DNA of 64,000 nt from contig SVDX01000003.1 in the NCBI GenBank assembly GCA_015057605.1, positions 1 through 64,000 of the forward strand, in the 5' to 3' direction. The notes beneath the pieces are model-generated. The model was not told where the DNA came from, made no database searches, and saw nothing but the letters and a program-made list of their open reading frames with translations. Shown here one piece after another: positions 47,927 through 55,659 of this stretch. Within the stretch, counting starts at the first letter, position 1; every line of letters starts with the position of its first letter. This DNA comes from Lachnospira sp. GTDB lineage: Bacteria > Bacillota > Clostridia > Lachnospirales > Lachnospiraceae. The position numbers and the translations under genes are program-made.

Positions 47927-48985
47927 ATGATTTTAATTGAAGAACTTTTAAGAATTTCTAGAGAGAAAAAGGCGTCCGATTTACATCTTACGGTTGGTAT
48001 TCCGCCACGAATGAGAATTAATGGCGCACTTATGGATATGGATTTTCCAAAGCTTATGCCAGAAGATACTAATTCTATAGTTAACAGAATGCTTACAATT
48101 AAGCAAAAAGAAGTGTTGTTAGAGAATGGTGAAATCGACTTCTCTTACTCATTACCTGACACAGGACGTTACCGTGTTAATATATTTAGACAAAGAGGCT
48201 CGTACGCTATGGCGTTCCGTGTTGTTAACTCAGTAGTTCCAAAGCCTGAAGATTTAGGTATTCCTGAATCGGTAATTAATCTTTACAAAAAGAAAAGAGG
48301 TCTTATTCTTGTAACAGGACCTACAGGTTCAGGTAAATCAACAACACTTGCATCTATCATTAACAAGATTAATGAGAGTGCAAACTCACATATTATTACA
48401 CTTGAAGATCCGATAGAATATTTACATAATCACAAATCATCTATGGTTAACCAAAGAGAAATTGGGCTTGACTCTAACAGCTATCAGGCTGCCTTAAGAG
48501 CTGCCCTAAGAGAAGACCCGGATGTTATTCTTGTCGGAGAAATGAGAGACCTTGAGACTATTTCTACGGCTATCACAGCTGCTGAAACAGGTCACTTGGT
48601 ATTATCAACATTACATACAATTGGTGCTGCGAGTACAATCGACCGTATTATTGACGTATTCCCACCTCATCAGCAACAACAGATTCGTATTCAGTTGTCA
48701 ATGGTATTAGAATGTGTTATTTCACAGCAACTTATTCCTTCGATTGATAACAAGCGCCGTGTAGCTGCATTTGAAGTAATGCATGGTACAGTAGCTATTA
48801 AGAATCTTATCAGAGAATCAAAGACATTCCAGATACCTGCTATTATTCAGACAGGTAGAAGAGCTGGTATGATTACTATGGATGATGCAATCTATGAATT
48901 ATACTCAAAGGGAATGATTGGCAGAGAACAAGCATTAATGTATGCTCAGGATGCTACAGGCTTAGAAAAGAAATTAGGTTTGTAA
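47927..48985 (+). CDS. pilT: Type IV pilus retraction ATPase PilT
   Basis: A 352-residue PilT. SDLHLTVGIPPRMRINGAL marks the N-terminus, Walker A GPTGSGKS is at 131-138, the Asp box is LEDPIE, Walker B VILVGEMRD, and the His box TGHLVLSTLHT. The C-terminal NLIRESKTFQIPAIIQTG corresponds to the AIRAGE-type retraction motif. PilT depolymerises pili, so these pili can probably retract and support twitching or DNA uptake. TAGGAGGA lies before ATG 47927, 16 bases after pilB. Confidence 0.95.
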   Translation: MILIEELLRISREKKASDLHLTVGIPPRMRINGALMDMDFPKLMPEDTNSIVNRMLTIKQKEVLLENGEIDFSYSLPDTGRYRVNIFRQRGSYAMAFRVVNSVVPKPEDLGIPESVINLYKKKRGLILVTGPTGSGKSTTLASIINKINESANSHIITLEDPIEYLHNHKSSMVNQREIGLDSNSYQAALRAALREDPDVILVGEMRDLETISTAITAAETGHLVLSTLHTIGAASTIDRIIDVFPPHQQQQIRIQLSMVLECVISQQLIPSIDNKRRVAAFEVMHGTVAIKNLIRESKTFQIPAIIQTGRRAGMITMDDAIYELYSKGMIGREQALMYAQDATGLEKKLGL

Positions 48986-49045
48986 AATATTACAAAAATG
49001 TTACAAATAGTAATAAAAAAACAAATATAAAAATGCAAAAAAATA

Positions 49046-49074
49046 GTGAAATATGACAAAAAATGTTATATAAT
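49046..49074 (+). promoter_or_regulatory. Possible internal promoter before pilC
   Basis: GTGAAA (49046-49051), 17 bases, TATAAT (49069-49074), in an AT-rich gap of 127 bases between pilT and pilC. The -35 is weak. Confidence 0.45.
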
Positions 49075-49112
49075 AAACACAAGGTAGTTGACCTGAAAGA
49101 GAGAGGGACAAT

Positions 49113-50324
49113 ATGGCAAATTATGTATATCAAGTGATGACGCCTTCTGGAAAGGAACAAAAGGGAAAGATTACAGCTGACTCAAAAGAAGCTGCACAGA
49201 ATTCTCTTAAATCAGATGGTAGTATCATATTATCAATCAAAGAAGAAACTGTATTAGATAAAGATATTAGCTTTCGCTTTGGTAGAAAAAAAGTTAAGTC
49301 AAGAGATTTAGGTGTATTTTGTAAACAGTTTAACAGTATCTTATCAGCAGGTGTTAGCGTTGTAGCAGCCTTAGAGATGCTTTGTGACCAGACAGAAGAT
49401 AAGGTTTTAAAAGCAGCATTATCTAACGTAAGAAACAATGTTGAAAAAGGTGATAGCCTTGCAACAGCGATGAAAAAGGAACAGGCAGTATTCCCAAGCT
49501 TACTTATCAATATGATTGAAGCTGGTGAGGCTTCGGGTAGTTTGGAAGTAGCTCTTATAAGAATGTCCACACACTTCGAAAAGGATGCAAGATTAAAGGG
49601 CATGGTTAAAAAGGCTATGATGTATCCTATCATCCTTATTATAGTTGCTATAGCGGTTATGGTACTTATGCTTACAAAGATATTACCGATGTTTACAAGT
49701 ATGTTTGAAGAAGCAGGTACTAAGATGCCAGGCTTTACACAGTTTATGATAGATGCAAGTGATTTGCTTATTGAAAGATGGTATGTCTTTGTTATAGTAA
49801 TAGTTGCGATAGTGGTATCGTATAAGATATTTGCAAAAACTGATACAGGAGCTCATCTTTTGGCTAAGATAGCTGTTAAGGCGCCGGTATTTGGCAATCT
49901 TACAACTAAGACAGCAGCTGCAAGATTTGCACGTAACTTTAGCACACTTATTGCGGCAGGTATGCCAATGATGGATGCACTTGATATTACGGCGGCGACT
50001 ATGACTAATCTTTTATTTAAAGAAGCGTTGTATGATCTTAGAGATCAGGTTTCACTTGGTTCTTCAATATCAACAACACTTAAGAATGGCAACCTATTCC
50101 CATCTATGATATGTCATATGATTGGTATTGGTGAAGAAACTGGTAATCTTGAAGATATGTTAGATTCATGTGCGGATTACTATGATGAAGAAGTTGAACT
50201 TGCTACACAGTCAGTTACAGCTTTGATGGAACCTATGGTTATTATATTTATGGCGGTTATTATTGGTTCAATCGTTATTGCGATTTACCTACCAATGATG
50301 TCAATGTATGATGCGATAGGATAG
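49113..50324 (+). CDS. pilC: Type IV pilus inner-membrane platform protein PilC
   Basis: A 403-residue GspF-family protein with two repeated cytosolic domains (about 65-190 and 270-395), each with the typical FCKQFNSILSAGVSVVAALEML and FARNFSTLIAAGMPMMDALDI beginnings, and three membrane helices. It couples PilB to pilin assembly. GAGAGAGGG lies before ATG 49113. No terminator with a good T run follows it before the pilin gene. Confidence 0.95.
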   Translation: MANYVYQVMTPSGKEQKGKITADSKEAAQNSLKSDGSIILSIKEETVLDKDISFRFGRKKVKSRDLGVFCKQFNSILSAGVSVVAALEMLCDQTEDKVLKAALSNVRNNVEKGDSLATAMKKEQAVFPSLLINMIEAGEASGSLEVALIRMSTHFEKDARLKGMVKKAMMYPIILIIVAIAVMVLMLTKILPMFTSMFEEAGTKMPGFTQFMIDASDLLIERWYVFVIVIVAIVVSYKIFAKTDTGAHLLAKIAVKAPVFGNLTTKTAAARFARNFSTLIAAGMPMMDALDITAATMTNLLFKEALYDLRDQVSLGSSISTTLKNGNLFPSMICHMIGIGEETGNLEDMLDSCADYYDEEVELATQSVTALMEPMVIIFMAVIIGSIVIAIYLPMMSMYDAIG

Positions 50325-50346
50325 TTACAATTTACATAGGTATATT

Positions 50347-50367
50347 GCTAAAGTACCGAGCTTTAGC
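50347..50367 (+). other. Hairpin in the major-pilin leader
   Basis: GCTAAAG (50347-50353) pairs with CTTTAGC (50361-50367), followed by TTTATATAT. It may attenuate read-through from pilC or stabilise the pilin mRNA 5' end. Confidence 0.4.
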
Positions 50368-50418
50368 TTTATATATAACAAAAAACAAAACAAATTAAAA
50401 AAAGGGAGCGATTTAGTT

Positions 50419-50955
50419 ATGAAAAAACAAATCAACAACAACAAAGGTTTCTCGTTAGTAGAACTTATCGTAGTTATTGCTATTATGGCAATCTTAATCG
50501 GTGTATTAGCACCAAACGTTATGAAGCAAATTGAAAAGTCAAAGGTTTCTAAGGATAAGCAAACACTTGACGCTGTTTACACATCAATCACAACAGCTTT
50601 AACAGATGTAGAAGCATACGATGCATTCTCAGCTGCAAAGGGAACTGCTACAGGTGATGTTAAGTTCACATTAGACAAGATCGTAAGTGGTAGTGATGCA
50701 TTTGCTACAGCAGTTAAGGATATGTTACCAGCTAACATTAAGTTAACAGCTAAGGGCGTTGCAGGTAAGGGTGCTTCTGAAATCACAGTTGTTATTACTA
50801 CAGATGATACAGTAGTTATCTTCACACCAAACTCTAAGTCAGAAATGTGTGTTTCTAATGCTAAGACAAGCGTTAAGAAGAATGGTAATAAATTTGAATA
50901 TGATGGAACAGCTACAGATATCTATGCAACAGCTGCAAGCGGATCTAATTCATAA
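50419..50955 (+). CDS. pilA: Major type IV pilin
   Basis: A 178-residue prepilin. The class III signal is MKKQINNNKG, cut between Gly10 and Phe11, and the mature N-terminus FSLVE has Glu at +5, followed by the long hydrophobic helix VVIAIMAILIGVLAPNVM. The globular region is Ala/Thr/Lys-rich and lacks the C-terminal disulfide loop of Gram-negative type IVa pilins. Codon use is strongly biased toward AT-ending preferred codons, fitting a major structural protein. AAAGGGAG lies before ATG 50419. It is followed by its peptidase gene. Confidence 0.95.
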   Translation: MKKQINNNKGFSLVELIVVIAIMAILIGVLAPNVMKQIEKSKVSKDKQTLDAVYTSITTALTDVEAYDAFSAAKGTATGDVKFTLDKIVSGSDAFATAVKDMLPANIKLTAKGVAGKGASEITVVITTDDTVVIFTPNSKSEMCVSNAKTSVKKNGNKFEYDGTATDIYATAASGSNS

Positions 50956-50991
50956 TTTATTAAAATAATTATTAAAGTAAAGGTATAAAAT

Positions 50992-51762
50992 ATGCAAGCT
51001 GAGTTAATTCTGTTAATTACAATAATGATAGTAGTATTCATGTATGGAATAGTTATAGGAAGCTTCTTAAACGTACTTATATACAGAATACCATTAAAAG
51101 AAAATATTGCGACACAGAGATCTCATTGCATGTCATGTGGCTATCAGCTCAAGTGGTACGATCTCGTACCACTTGTTAGCTACATAATGCTAAGAGGCAG
51201 ATGTAGAAAGTGCAAGAAAAAAATATCTATACAGTATCCTTTAGTAGAATTAGCTAATGGTCTCGGTTATGTATTGATAGTATCAGGCACAGGGTTAAAT
51301 CTGCTTAGCATATTGTTTTGCCTTTGTTTTTCGATACTTATAGTTATAAGTGTTATAGACATAAGAACCTATGAGATACCCTTTAGCTTGAATGTGGCTA
51401 TTGGGATTTTAGGGTTTATAAGGTGTATAATTGATTATGATAATTTGCTTAATTACATAATCGGTTTTTTTGCGGTCAGCGTACCGTTGCTTTTGTTGGC
51501 AATACTGACAAAAGGAAGAGGCATGGGCGGTGGCGATATTAAACTTATGGCTGCTGCAGGATTATTACTCGGGTGGAAAAATATAATACTTGCATTAGCG
51601 TTAGGCTCAATAGTGGGCTCAATAATACATATAGCACTAATGCGAATAAAAAAGAGTAAAGAGAGAGTGTTGGCATTTGGCCCATACTTATCAATAGGAA
51701 TTTTCATAGCTATGCTGTATGGAGACCAATTAATCAGCTGGTACTTGAACTTTTTCGTATAG
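50992..51762 (+). CDS. pilD: Prepilin peptidase/N-methyltransferase PilD
   Basis: A 256-residue A24 aspartic membrane protease. The zinc-binding cysteines are C46/C49 (CMSC) and C71/C74 (CRKC). The catalytic aspartates are Asp123 (VIDIRTYEIP) and Asp182 (GMGGGDIK). About seven hydrophobic helices. It cleaves and methylates all the prepilins encoded in this cluster. The ribosome site before ATG 50992 is weak (AAAGGTAT); the gene is 36 bases after the pilin. Confidence 0.95.
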   Translation: MQAELILLITIMIVVFMYGIVIGSFLNVLIYRIPLKENIATQRSHCMSCGYQLKWYDLVPLVSYIMLRGRCRKCKKKISIQYPLVELANGLGYVLIVSGTGLNLLSILFCLCFSILIVISVIDIRTYEIPFSLNVAIGILGFIRCIIDYDNLLNYIIGFFAVSVPLLLLAILTKGRGMGGGDIKLMAAAGLLLGWKNIILALALGSIVGSIIHIALMRIKKSKERVLAFGPYLSIGIFIAMLYGDQLISWYLNFFV

Positions 51763-51793
51763 AAATAGTTCCTTAAAAAGGGAGGAAACTTAA

Positions 51794-53371
51794 ATGGCAT
51801 CAAAGATTTTAACGATAGAAATAAGTAATGAATTAATTAAGATGTGTGAAGTTAGTAACGTATCCGCTAAGGGTGTTACTATGAACAAGGCTGTTACAAT
51901 ACCTACACCAGAAGGTAGTATGGATGATGGCGCAATTAGAAATATTGGAAGTGTGTCTGCTGCTATTAAAATGGCACTTAAAGACAACATAATGAACGCT
52001 AAAGACGTTGTAATGACAGTATTATCAACGAGAATAGCGAGTAAGGAAGCAGTTGTACCTAACGTAAAGAAGGATAAGATTGCTGAATTAGTAAAGGCGA
52101 ATGCAACAGAGTATTTCCCTGTTAATAATATAGATGAGTATGTAGTTACACATACTGTACTTGAGACGATAGAAGATGCAGAGACTAAGTCTAAGAGTGT
52201 GAGAATTCTTGCTATGGCTGCACCTTCACTTATGATTGAAAGCTATTATGAATTAGCAAAGCAACTTGGACTTAATCTTGTGGCTGTAGATTACCTTGGT
52301 AACAGTACATTACAGATATTAAAGCATCAGATTGATGAAGCTCCAAGTATTGTAATTCAGATAGGTAACGAATCGACAATTATCAATGTTATGCGTAATA
52401 AGGTATTACAGTTCCAAAGAACAGTACCTTATGGACGTTCTGCGGTTATCAATGCCGTTATGGAGAATAAAAAGCTTTCATATGCAGTAGCACTTGAAAT
52501 CCTTGCAACAGGACGCGTAATTCACGACACCTTTGATGGTGATGAAATTACGGAGTCATTGAGATATTTGGTTAATAGTGTTAGCCGTATCGTAGATTAT
52601 TACATAGCAAGAAACCAGGATAAGCCAATTGAAAAAGCGTATATCATGGGTGATGGTGCTTCAATGCAGGGTATTGAAAATCTCTTCACTAATGAATTAA
52701 ATATTGAATTCTCAAAGATGGATAGCTTAAAGGGTGTTGAAATCGACAAGTTATTTAGAATAACACGTAATGAAACAATTCAGTATATGTCAACACTTGG
52801 TGCAGCTTTAGCACCAGTTAACTTTGTTCCACTTACAATTGAAAAGGCAACTGCTAAGCAGGGTAATATGAAGCTTTTCGTAGGTGTATTTGCTTTGTCC
52901 TTAGTAGCATCAATAGCACTTATAGCAATACCTGCTATAAGCTATATTACCGCTAAGAATGATAAAAAAGCATTAGAAGATAAGGTTAAAATAGTTGAAC
53001 GAAGTGAAACTATACTTAATGAGTATAATGCATCAAAGAATGTTTTGGCAGATGTACAAAAGTTCCAAAACTATACAGTTGGTCCTAATGACCAGTTATA
53101 TAACTTCATAGTTGACCTTGAAAAGATTTTACCAAAGGAAATGATAGTAACAAGCTTTTCATCTACTAATGGTAGTGTAACTATGAGTGGTCAGTGTAAG
53201 GGTAAGGAAGTATTTGCTAAGACTCTTATGCAGTTAAAAGAATTAGATTATGTAACAGCAGTATATACAGGCAGTGGTAGTGAAACACATAATGCTGATG
53301 AAGATGTAATAGTATCATTTACAATTACACTTAATATTTCAGTACCAAAAGCAGAAGCAGAGAATAAGTAG
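51794..53371 (+). CDS. PilM-PilN fusion protein
   Basis: A 525-residue protein combining two pilus alignment components. Residues 1-340 are PilM-like, an actin-fold ATPase with LTIEISNELIKMCE near the start, IVIQIGNESTIINV, and AYIMGDGASMQGI. At 343-346 NFVP stands where separate PilN proteins begin with an INLLP-type peptide that binds PilM. A membrane helix (about 359-382), a helical linker and a ferredoxin-like PilN domain follow to the end. PilM normally sits in the cytosol and recruits PilN/PilO; here they are one chain. GGGAGGAA precedes ATG 51794. Confidence 0.88.
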   Translation: MASKILTIEISNELIKMCEVSNVSAKGVTMNKAVTIPTPEGSMDDGAIRNIGSVSAAIKMALKDNIMNAKDVVMTVLSTRIASKEAVVPNVKKDKIAELVKANATEYFPVNNIDEYVVTHTVLETIEDAETKSKSVRILAMAAPSLMIESYYELAKQLGLNLVAVDYLGNSTLQILKHQIDEAPSIVIQIGNESTIINVMRNKVLQFQRTVPYGRSAVINAVMENKKLSYAVALEILATGRVIHDTFDGDEITESLRYLVNSVSRIVDYYIARNQDKPIEKAYIMGDGASMQGIENLFTNELNIEFSKMDSLKGVEIDKLFRITRNETIQYMSTLGAALAPVNFVPLTIEKATAKQGNMKLFVGVFALSLVASIALIAIPAISYITAKNDKKALEDKVKIVERSETILNEYNASKNVLADVQKFQNYTVGPNDQLYNFIVDLEKILPKEMIVTSFSSTNGSVTMSGQCKGKEVFAKTLMQLKELDYVTAVYTGSGSETHNADEDVIVSFTITLNISVPKAEAENK

Positions 53372-53385
53372 AAAGGGGTAAAACT

Positions 53386-54465
53386 ATGAAATTATCAGAA
53401 AGAGATAAAAAATTATTAATATTATTAGTAGCAATTGGAATAGTTGCTCTTTCATACTTCTTTGGATATAAGAAGCTTACAGCAAAGACAGAAGAATTAA
53501 ATGCAGAGATTGCAAATCTTGAATTAAGACACAATTCATTAATAAAGATTGCAAATAACGAAAAGAAATATGTGGCAGATACTAAGGCTAACGTAGAAGA
53601 ATGTACTAAGATTATGTCTAATTATAGTGATAATAATGCACAGGAATCACTTATTATGTATTTAAGAGATTTTGAAAACGAACTTGATACAGTATGGATA
53701 AAAACGTATACTATGCCTAAGCCAAAAACTCTTCATACTTTTATGGGAGGCAAAGGCTATGGAACTCAGACAACAATGGGTCTTACATTAGAAGCAAGTT
53801 ACAGCGATTATAAGAAGCTTTTAGAAGAAATGATAGCTGGAGATAAGAAAAATTATATTTCAAGTGTGTCAATTTCATATAATGAAATTGATGATAAGGT
53901 TACATCAACAATGTCATTTAATAAGTTTACAATTGTTAACCCTAATGAAGAAATCAAGGATAAGGTTAAACTTGAAAATATTCTTATAGGACATGACAAC
54001 ATCTTTATATCAGCAATATTTAAACCAGGCTCATCAGCTGTTGAGGACGAAGGTAACAGAATCCTTAACGATAATGACTTCCAGTTAGTTGTAAGTCCTG
54101 TTGGTTCAGGTGATGCAACAGTATCTATTAACAAGACAGGTGATAGAGAGGGCACAACAACACTTAAGACAGATTATAACGGTACATCAGATGTATCTAT
54201 TACAATTGCAGAAGATGCAGGCGGACAATATAAGGCTACATATAAGATTGGTGCAAATGAAAAGAGTGTAACATTTGTTCCAGGTGAAAATCTTGACCTT
54301 TTAATCTGCAGTACACCAAGAATTGATAACGATAATGTTGCTGTTAACCTTACAATTAAGAATACAACAACAATGACATTCAATTTAAAGGTAATTAATG
54401 ATGACGACGTAAGTCCAAGAATCAGATTGGTAAATCAAGAAGGAAGTATTATGGTAATCAAATAA
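53386..54465 (+). CDS. PilO-like pilus assembly protein with C-terminal extension
   Basis: A 359-residue protein with a short cytosolic tail, a membrane helix (about 9-27), a coiled coil (about 29-60) and a ferredoxin-like region (to about 190), as in PilO. A further region of about 165 residues (about 195-359, beta-rich, Asn/Thr/Asp-rich with VTFVPGENLDLLIC and TTMTFNLKVIND) is not part of usual PilO (about 200 residues). It would lie outside the membrane and could contact the wall or pilus. AAAGGGG precedes ATG 53386, 14 bases after the fusion gene. Confidence 0.8.
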   Translation: MKLSERDKKLLILLVAIGIVALSYFFGYKKLTAKTEELNAEIANLELRHNSLIKIANNEKKYVADTKANVEECTKIMSNYSDNNAQESLIMYLRDFENELDTVWIKTYTMPKPKTLHTFMGGKGYGTQTTMGLTLEASYSDYKKLLEEMIAGDKKNYISSVSISYNEIDDKVTSTMSFNKFTIVNPNEEIKDKVKLENILIGHDNIFISAIFKPGSSAVEDEGNRILNDNDFQLVVSPVGSGDATVSINKTGDREGTTTLKTDYNGTSDVSITIAEDAGGQYKATYKIGANEKSVTFVPGENLDLLICSTPRIDNDNVAVNLTIKNTTTMTFNLKVINDDDVSPRIRLVNQEGSIMVIK

Positions 54466-54480
54466 TTTGGAGATGGTTGT

Positions 54481-55659
54481 ATGTTTAGAAACAACATTAA
54501 GAATAATAAAGGCTTCAGTTTAGTTGAAGTTATGGTTGCTATAACAGTGTTAAGTATAATTGCATTACCGTTGGCAAACAGCTTTATCCATGCGACAAAG
54601 CTGAATGCCAAGGCAAGGCAGGTAAGAAGTGCCAACGTAGTAGCTCAGACAATTTTAGAGGATTTTAAAAGTAAACCGTTAGATACTTTGATTGCGGAAT
54701 CAAAGGATACATATGGCAATGTTTATTACGTTCATAACGACGAAGAGGTAGACGGGGCTGGCAATGTGACTGTTCAGGAATCCTATGTGTTTAGAAAGTT
54801 TGGCTATGATGAAAATGGCTTATTGCTTTTGCAGGATAGTGTACCATATATAAAAGGACAGAATAATGAAAAGTTCTTTGTAGATATTACAATGACACCA
54901 GAAGCGTATGCAGTTAATAATTACTGCGTGCCACTTGTATCAGATATATACTACAAAGGAAACATTATGATTAATGCAGACCTATCTATATATGATGCAA
55001 CAGCAATTTCAAGATTTAATATTGATTACGGCATTAGCCGTGACAAGATTAAGAAAGAAACAACACTTGTTATTGAAACTAAGGTAATTGATTCAGCTAC
55101 AGAAGCAACTACTTATGAAACAGTTTTAAATTTATATTTTAAATACGAAGCAAATGGAACAGTATTAAATTATAGAAAGTATGTTACGTCAAAGACGGTA
55201 ACAGAGCTTTCTGATTTACCGAAGGTATATTTGTTATATACTGTGTTTGATAAGTATAGTAATAATACAGATTTTGTTGCAGAAGATAAGATAAATGTAG
55301 AATTTTCATATCTTACAGATTCGTCAAATCTTCCATCAAAAACAATGGATGTATATCTAATCGAACAGGAAACAACAGGCGTTAATTCTCTTAGCCAGGA
55401 AGGTACAATGCATATCTTAAATACAAATCTTGTAGGTAAGATGACAAAAAAAGATACTTTAGGCAATAATGAGCAGACAGTTGATCCTTCAAATCATTTA
55501 TTCGTATATTCAAATGTGTTGAATGTAGATAATCTTACACAAGGAAATGAAAAAAAGAATTCTTTATATAAAGTAACAGTTGTAGTTTATGCAGATTCAG
55601 CTAAGACAAATGAGCTCTTAACTGTATCTACAACAAAGGAGATAATCTATGCAAGATAA
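54481..55659 (+). CDS. PilV-like minor pilin, long
   Basis: A 392-residue prepilin with leader ending NNKG (Gly11) and mature start FSLVEVMVAITVLSIIALPLANSF. Glu +5 is present. The N-terminal pattern is that of PilV-type minor pilins. The globular part is about 340 residues, larger than the 130-200 usual, and beta-rich. TTGGAGATGG precedes ATG 54481. Overlaps the next gene by 11 bases. Minor pilins of this type initiate pili and sit at the tip (family knowledge). Confidence 0.85.
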   Translation: MFRNNIKNNKGFSLVEVMVAITVLSIIALPLANSFIHATKLNAKARQVRSANVVAQTILEDFKSKPLDTLIAESKDTYGNVYYVHNDEEVDGAGNVTVQESYVFRKFGYDENGLLLLQDSVPYIKGQNNEKFFVDITMTPEAYAVNNYCVPLVSDIYYKGNIMINADLSIYDATAISRFNIDYGISRDKIKKETTLVIETKVIDSATEATTYETVLNLYFKYEANGTVLNYRKYVTSKTVTELSDLPKVYLLYTVFDKYSNNTDFVAEDKINVEFSYLTDSSNLPSKTMDVYLIEQETTGVNSLSQEGTMHILNTNLVGKMTKKDTLGNNEQTVDPSNHLFVYSNVLNVDNLTQGNEKKNSLYKVTVVVYADSAKTNELLTVSTTKEIIYAR

